64,000 nucleotides of DNA from contig NZ_JARFNM010000001.1 of the NCBI RefSeq assembly GCF_029167365.1, positions 674,001 to 738,000 on the forward strand, written 5' to 3'. A program made the translations under genes and the position numbers. Shown piece after piece: positions 60,232 through 64,000 of this stretch. The notes beneath the pieces are model-generated. The model did no database searches and had not been told where the DNA came from. It was given only the letters and a program-made list of their open reading frames with translations. The DNA comes from Amygdalobacter nucleatus (GTDB taxonomy: Bacteria; Bacillota; Clostridia; Saccharofermentanales; Fastidiosipilaceae). The stretch's first letter is position 1. Each line of letters starts with the position of its first letter.

Positions 60232-61500
60232 ATGAAAAATTACCCAGAAAATTGGTTTACACAGGCAAAATATGGTTTATTTATCCATTTCGGTTTGTAT
60301 TCGTTACTGGCAGGTGAATATAAAGGTGAGCGGACGCGTGGCTTAGCTGAATGGATACTCAATAATGCTGATATACCCTTAAGTGAATATCGTGCTTTAG
60401 CTTCAAAATTTAATCCAACTAATTTTAATGCCGATGAGATTTGTCAAAAGGCAAAAGAGTGGGGCATGCGTTATGTTTGTTTAACAAGCAAACATCATGA
60501 TGGTTTTGCGCTCTATGATTCAAAAGTGAGTGACTACAATTCTGTAAAGGCAAGTCCCTGTAAGCGTGACTTTGTGCGAGAATTATCGGAAGCTTGTCAC
60601 AAATATGATTTGATATTTTGCTTGTATTATTCTCAAGCGCAAGATTGGGATGATAAAGATGGATATCGCGCTTATCATGATAATAGTCAAAAGCAGTTTG
60701 AACGTTATTTCTACGGCAAATGCCTGCCACAGGTGAAAGAACTTTTGACTAATTATGGCCCACTTGGCATGTTGTGGTTTGACACGCCTATGGGTATGAC
60801 ATTAGAGCAAAGTAAAGAATTACGTGAAACTGTTAAAAAAATTCAACCTAATTGTTTGATTAGTGGCCGAATCGGGCATGGCCAAAGTGATTTCTTGAGT
60901 ACGCAAGACAATCGTATTCCTTCGCATCCAATTGAAAAATTATGGGAAGTAGCAGGCACTATGAATGATAGTTGGGGCTACAAATATTATGACCACAATT
61001 GGCAAAGTGCTGAAACTGTTGTGCATAAACTTTTAAGAGTTGTAGCACGTGGTGGTAATTATCTGTTGAATGTAGGGCCTGATGGAAGTGGTAAAATTCC
61101 AGCTGCTTGTGTGAAAGAGCTAGATAAAGCTGGTAAATGGCTTAAGCGAGCTGCTGATAGTATTTATGCTACAAAGACGTTGCCTTTGTATGTTTATGAA
61201 GTGCCTAATTATTGCTTCACAGCTCGCACACACAAGCTGTATATAACTTTCTTTGCACCGCAAAATTTAAAGGGCAGTAGCGTTGATATTCCTAATATCG
61301 CTAACAATCTTACAGATGCTAAATGGCTAAATTTATCAACTGAAATGTTAGGATCAGTTAAAGCACAAGTTAAACAGACCAAAACATTAGAGGGCGACCC
61401 TTGTTACATCGTAACATTCCCGACTGAATTTAGTCAGGAATTGGCCTTAACATTGGAATTATCGTTAGCTGAGGCTGACTATATGCAAGAGGAGCTTTAA
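60232..61500 (+). CDS. Alpha-L-fucosidase, GH29, cytoplasmic
   Basis: A 422-residue enzyme that removes terminal L-fucose from glycans. GH29 features: WFTQAKYGLFIHFGLYSL at the start, SKHHDGFALYDS, and the catalytic nucleophile region GMLWFDTPMG, with Asp184. A small beta domain (about 340-422) ends the protein. No signal peptide, so it must work inside on imported sugar; the upstream binding protein and permeases would bring that in. ATG 60232 (or GTG 60229, in the same frame) is the start. The acid/base residue cannot be placed with confidence, as it varies in this family. Confidence 0.93.
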   Translation: MKNYPENWFTQAKYGLFIHFGLYSLLAGEYKGERTRGLAEWILNNADIPLSEYRALASKFNPTNFNADEICQKAKEWGMRYVCLTSKHHDGFALYDSKVSDYNSVKASPCKRDFVRELSEACHKYDLIFCLYYSQAQDWDDKDGYRAYHDNSQKQFERYFYGKCLPQVKELLTNYGPLGMLWFDTPMGMTLEQSKELRETVKKIQPNCLISGRIGHGQSDFLSTQDNRIPSHPIEKLWEVAGTMNDSWGYKYYDHNWQSAETVVHKLLRVVARGGNYLLNVGPDGSGKIPAACVKELDKAGKWLKRAADSIYATKTLPLYVYEVPNYCFTARTHKLYITFFAPQNLKGSSVDIPNIANNLTDAKWLNLSTEMLGSVKAQVKQTKTLEGDPCYIVTFPTEFSQELALTLELSLAEADYMQEEL

Positions 61501-61503
61501 TTT

Positions 61504-62367
61504 ATGTTATTGACGATTGATATAGGTGGTACAAGCGTGAAAACAGCTTTATGGGATGCTGGCAATCTTAGCTTGAAAAAAAGCTTTGCTACACCAGATA
61601 GCTGGGAAGGCTTAAAGAAAGCAATTGTTGAAAGCGTAAATAATTACCGCCTTTATGCTGACATAACAGGAGTTGCTTTCAGTGTTCCAGGTATTCCTAA
61701 TCAGGTGAGTGGTAGAGTTGAGGGCGCAAGTTCACTTTATTATATTCATGAACCTAATTTTTTAGGTGAGATATCAGCCTTGGTCAAATTGCCATTAAGC
61801 TTTGAAAATGATGCTAATTGTGCTTGTTGGGCGGAAATGAACCAACCTGAATGTCGCTGCATTAAGAATTTGTTGATGTTAGTGATTGGCACAGGTATTG
61901 GTGGCAGCGTAGTTTATAACCGAGAGATTATTAGTGGTAGCCATAACTTTGCAGGTGAATTTGGTATGATGCTGGTTGATGGGCATAATGAGTTAGCTAA
62001 GTTGGGATCAGCTGTACATATGGCCCGTTACCTTTCTAAACAGAAGGGTAAAGAGCTTAGTGGTGAAGAAGCGTTTGATTTGGCTGAAAAAGGTGATAGA
62101 GAGGCCATATTAGCTGTTAATAAGTTGTATCATTATCTAGCTCTTGGTATCTATAATTTGCAATACATTTTGGATCCGGAATTAATTATTATTGGTGGCG
62201 GTATAGCAGCCAAACCTGATCTTGTACATAACATCAATGCCGCGATGGACGAGATTTTGCAATATGGACAGCGCAGCCCGTTAAAGCCGAAGATAGTAAC
62301 AGCTTACTATGGCAATGACGCTAATTTGCTTGGCGCTGGTTATTATTTTCAAAAATATAACGCTTGA
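61504..62367 (+). CDS. ROK-family sugar kinase
   Basis: A 287-residue kinase or sugar-binding protein of the ROK type: TIDIGGTSVKTALWD (phosphate 1), VIGTGIGGSVVYN, catalytic Asp in FENDANCACWAE, HNFAGEFGMMLVDG, and IIGGGIAAKPD. It lacks the CxCGxxGC zinc motif of typical glucokinases, as in the NanK/GlcNAc-type and YvyI-like relatives. It starts 3 bases after the fucosidase, so it is co-translated. It probably phosphorylates a sugar released from the imported glycan (e.g. GlcNAc or ManNAc); which one is unknown. Confidence 0.87.
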   Translation: MLLTIDIGGTSVKTALWDAGNLSLKKSFATPDSWEGLKKAIVESVNNYRLYADITGVAFSVPGIPNQVSGRVEGASSLYYIHEPNFLGEISALVKLPLSFENDANCACWAEMNQPECRCIKNLLMLVIGTGIGGSVVYNREIISGSHNFAGEFGMMLVDGHNELAKLGSAVHMARYLSKQKGKELSGEEAFDLAEKGDREAILAVNKLYHYLALGIYNLQYILDPELIIIGGGIAAKPDLVHNINAAMDEILQYGQRSPLKPKIVTAYYGNDANLLGAGYYFQKYNA

Positions 62368-62390
62368 TAAAGCATTACTAGACGATTAAT

Positions 62391-62444
62391 AAGGTTGTCA
62401 GTTATAGCACAATAATGCTTATGTTGTTATAATCTGACAGCCTT
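62391..62444. terminator. Terminator between the ROK and DeoR genes
   Basis: AAGGTTGTCAG (62391-62401) pairs with CTGACAGCCTT (62434-62444), one G-U pair. The inner part pairs as TTATA/TATAA. It overlaps the end of the DeoR gene on the opposite strand. Confidence 0.7.
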
Positions 62445-63177
62445 GTTCGTTAATTATTTTGCTCAATTCTGGTTCTAAAGGATAATTGGTGATCAAGGTA
62501 TCAATAGCTTTATAATCGTCGAGTTTGAAAAAACCGCTAGATTCTTGTTTGCTATCATCACAGAGCAAATATGTTTTGATTGCTTGGCTCATCATGGTGC
62601 GTTTGATTAAAGCCTGTGCATCGTCACCCTCAAAAATGCCGTTTTTGTTGATGGCTTTACTGGACATAAAAACAGCATCAGCAGTGAAATTTTTAATAAA
62701 GTCGATTGCATATTGGCCGACTATAGATAAGCTTTTGTGCTTAATGACACCAGGGCAAATATAGCAAATTATACTTTGATAAAAGTTTAGTTGCTCAGCA
62801 ATATTAATACCGTTAGTTACAATTGTTATATTTTTAAATTGGCGTATAATCGGGCACAGTTCGTTGACTGTTGAAGATGAATCTAGAAAAATGACCATAT
62901 TGTCATGTAGATAGCGACTGGCAACGTGGGCTATATAGGACTTTTTGGCTAGGTTTTGCATTCTGCGTTTGCTGATTGGTGATTCCATAGCGCCGCTTTC
63001 TATTAAGCCGACACCACCATGAAAACGTTGAACCATACTAGCTTTTTCTAAATTGATAAGATCACGTCGAAGCGTTGATTTAGAGATATATAGATGATTT
63101 AACATCTCGTCAATGCTAGCTGAACCGCTGTTATCTTCTAATAAGCGAATTATTTTTTTCTGTCTAATAGTCAGCAT
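62419..63177 (-). CDS. DeoR-family repressor
   Basis: A 252-residue transcription regulator. The N-terminal HTH has SIDEMLNHLYISKSTLRRDL followed by the short FHGGVGLIE of DeoR proteins. The C-terminal ligand-binding domain has VIFLDSSSTVNELCP, VTNGINIAEQL and CDDSKQES, expected to bind a phosphorylated sugar. AAGGAG precedes the start. It is divergent from the rhamnulokinase gene and convergent with the fucosidase operon; it may control one or both through the shared promoter block. Confidence 0.92.
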   Translation of the reverse strand: MLTIRQKKIIRLLEDNSGSASIDEMLNHLYISKSTLRRDLINLEKASMVQRFHGGVGLIESGAMESPISKRRMQNLAKKSYIAHVASRYLHDNMVIFLDSSSTVNELCPIIRQFKNITIVTNGINIAEQLNFYQSIICYICPGVIKHKSLSIVGQYAIDFIKNFTADAVFMSSKAINKNGIFEGDDAQALIKRTMMSQAIKTYLLCDDSKQESSGFFKLDDYKAIDTLITNYPLEPELSKIINEQGCQIITT

Positions 63178-63600
63178 TATGATATAACTCCTTCATTTAT
63201 CTGTATATTATACAATAAACATTTATTTTAGCACTTGTTTTCGTCTAATTTGTTAGCGGAAATAACAGTAAATCCAAAATTTAATTTGACACAACCAAAA
63301 TAAATCAAAATAACTATTTTTAGTTTATTTAATTCATACTTAAATAAGCAATCACTTGTTATATCTAAATTTCGGCAAATATTTTAGGTTCTAAAACTCC
63401 AAATTTACGGTGAAAATCATTAGATAAATGAACTTATTTGAACAAAAGTGATTTAATTTGATTCTGGATGTGAAATTGCATCAATATTTCCATCAAAGCC
63501 ACTCAAAATTAGTGCGATATGCTATATTGTGCACAGTTAAGTTAACAATTTATCACTTAGCCAACTGACTGTTCGGTAATCATTTAGGAGGAACTACACG
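63178..63600 (+). promoter_or_regulatory. Divergent control region, deoR and rhamnulokinase (423 bases)
   Basis: No gene. Near the right end, TTAGTGC (63509-63515) and ATATGCTATATTGTGC (63517-63532) repeat the block found at 56.4 kb before the fucosidase operon. CACT (63500-63503) and AGTG (63511-63514) face each other with a 7-base gap, against 18 in the other promoter. Ribosome site TAGGAGGAAC at 63584. The left half is AT-rich and shows no clear signal. Confidence 0.6.
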
Positions 63601-64000
63601 TGAAAAAGGTTTTAGCGATTGATATGGGTGCTACTTCGATTCGAGGTATATTAGCCTATGTTGTTGATGGCAAATTGGAAACACGTGAGGTTATGCGCCA
63701 AGCACACCATATGGTTTGTGAGAGCGGACGTTGGTATTGGCAATGGGATGTATTAATCAAGGCAATTTCTGAAACAATTATTAAATACGCTTCGGAGATT
63801 TCAGCCATCGGTATAGATACATGGGGTGTTGATTTTGGCTTGATCGGTGAGAATGGTCAATTGCTTGATACGCCAATTACTTATCGTGATGATAAGCACC
63901 AATTAGGCATTGATATTTGTAAAGAAAAGTTTACATTGTCTGAGCTGTTCAAATTGACAGGTAATCAGATTTCCAGTATTAACTCTTTATTCCAAATTTT
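63601..64000 (+). CDS. rhaB: Rhamnulokinase, N-terminal part (cut by the window end)
   Basis: The frame is open from GTG 63601 to the window end, 133 codons. It begins MKKVLAIDMGATSIRGILAY (FGGY kinase phosphate loop) and contains SAIGIDTWGVDFGLIG and ITYRDDKH, which match rhamnulokinase. Near the edge, GNQISSINSLFQI corresponds to the NTLFQL of RhaB. In the family it phosphorylates L-rhamnulose; L-fuculose kinases are relatives, but this motif set fits RhaB better. It is under the same kind of promoter as the fucosidase operon. Confidence 0.87.

Overview
The window looks like the chromosome of a low-GC Bacillota, probably an anaerobic, host-associated member of the Clostridia. The evidence is SecA with a C-terminal zinc tail, a DnaD/DnaI-type primosome pair, a one-piece tmRNA, LemA and TPM proteins, an ABC-F protein, and Shine-Dalgarno (AGGAGG-type) starts throughout. 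Several broken genes (an alcohol dehydrogenase, a KdgT-type permease, a surface protein and a transposase) suggest ongoing gene decay. I cannot name the species from sequence alone.

Layout. 1-10.2 kb: the 3' end of secA, a CydDC-like ABC exporter pair, tmRNA (ssrA), a small GNAT protein, DnaD-like and DnaI-like replication proteins, acpS, and a lemA/TPM pair. 10.3-15.4 kb (minus strand): a ferric/sugar-phosphate-type ABC importer with two ATPases, divergent from a membrane-bound AraC regulator. 18-23.2 kb: tRNA-Pro(CGG), rpmB, a pyruvate oxidase, uppP and guaA.

23.17-35.34 kb: a 12.2-kb integrative mobilizable element inserted in the 3' end of guaA. It is bounded by a 15-bp direct repeat of the gene's last codons. 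It carries a repressor, excisionase, tyrosine integrase, primase, VapE-type helicase, hairpin candidate origin, candidate oriT, MobC and a MOBP relaxase. Its cargo is an SdpR/split-SdpI module plus an ABC transporter, which looks like peptide-toxin immunity. Its genes favour AGA arginine codons, whereas the chromosomal genes favour CGT/CGC. Just outside attR there is a second integrase arm-like site, an XRE/membrane-protein pair and a frameshifted relic. This suggests that an older element, now decayed, sits in tandem at the same site.

36.8-42.1 kb: a two-component system divergent from an ABC-2 transporter with two permeases, resembling antibiotic/linearmycin resistance systems. 42.2-50.3 kb: a degraded transposase, a DUF1275 protein, RidA, a zinc alcohol dehydrogenase interrupted by an in-frame TAA, an M20 amidohydrolase with a C-terminal tail of about 24 Cys-rich hexapeptides (53 cysteines), a KdgT-like permease interrupted by TGA, and an NhaP-type antiporter. 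50.4-56.2 kb (minus strand): fructokinase-like ROK protein, ClC channel, MFS transporter, frameshifted surface protein, ABC-F protein.

56.5-64 kb: a glycan-use region comprising a lipoprotein binding protein, two permeases, a cytoplasmic GH29 alpha-L-fucosidase, a ROK kinase, a DeoR repressor and the start of a rhamnulokinase gene. The promoters of the binding-protein operon and the kinase gene share a near-identical block, so they are probably controlled together. The most unusual feature in the window is the Cys-repeat tail on the amidohydrolase at 46.1-47.8 kb.
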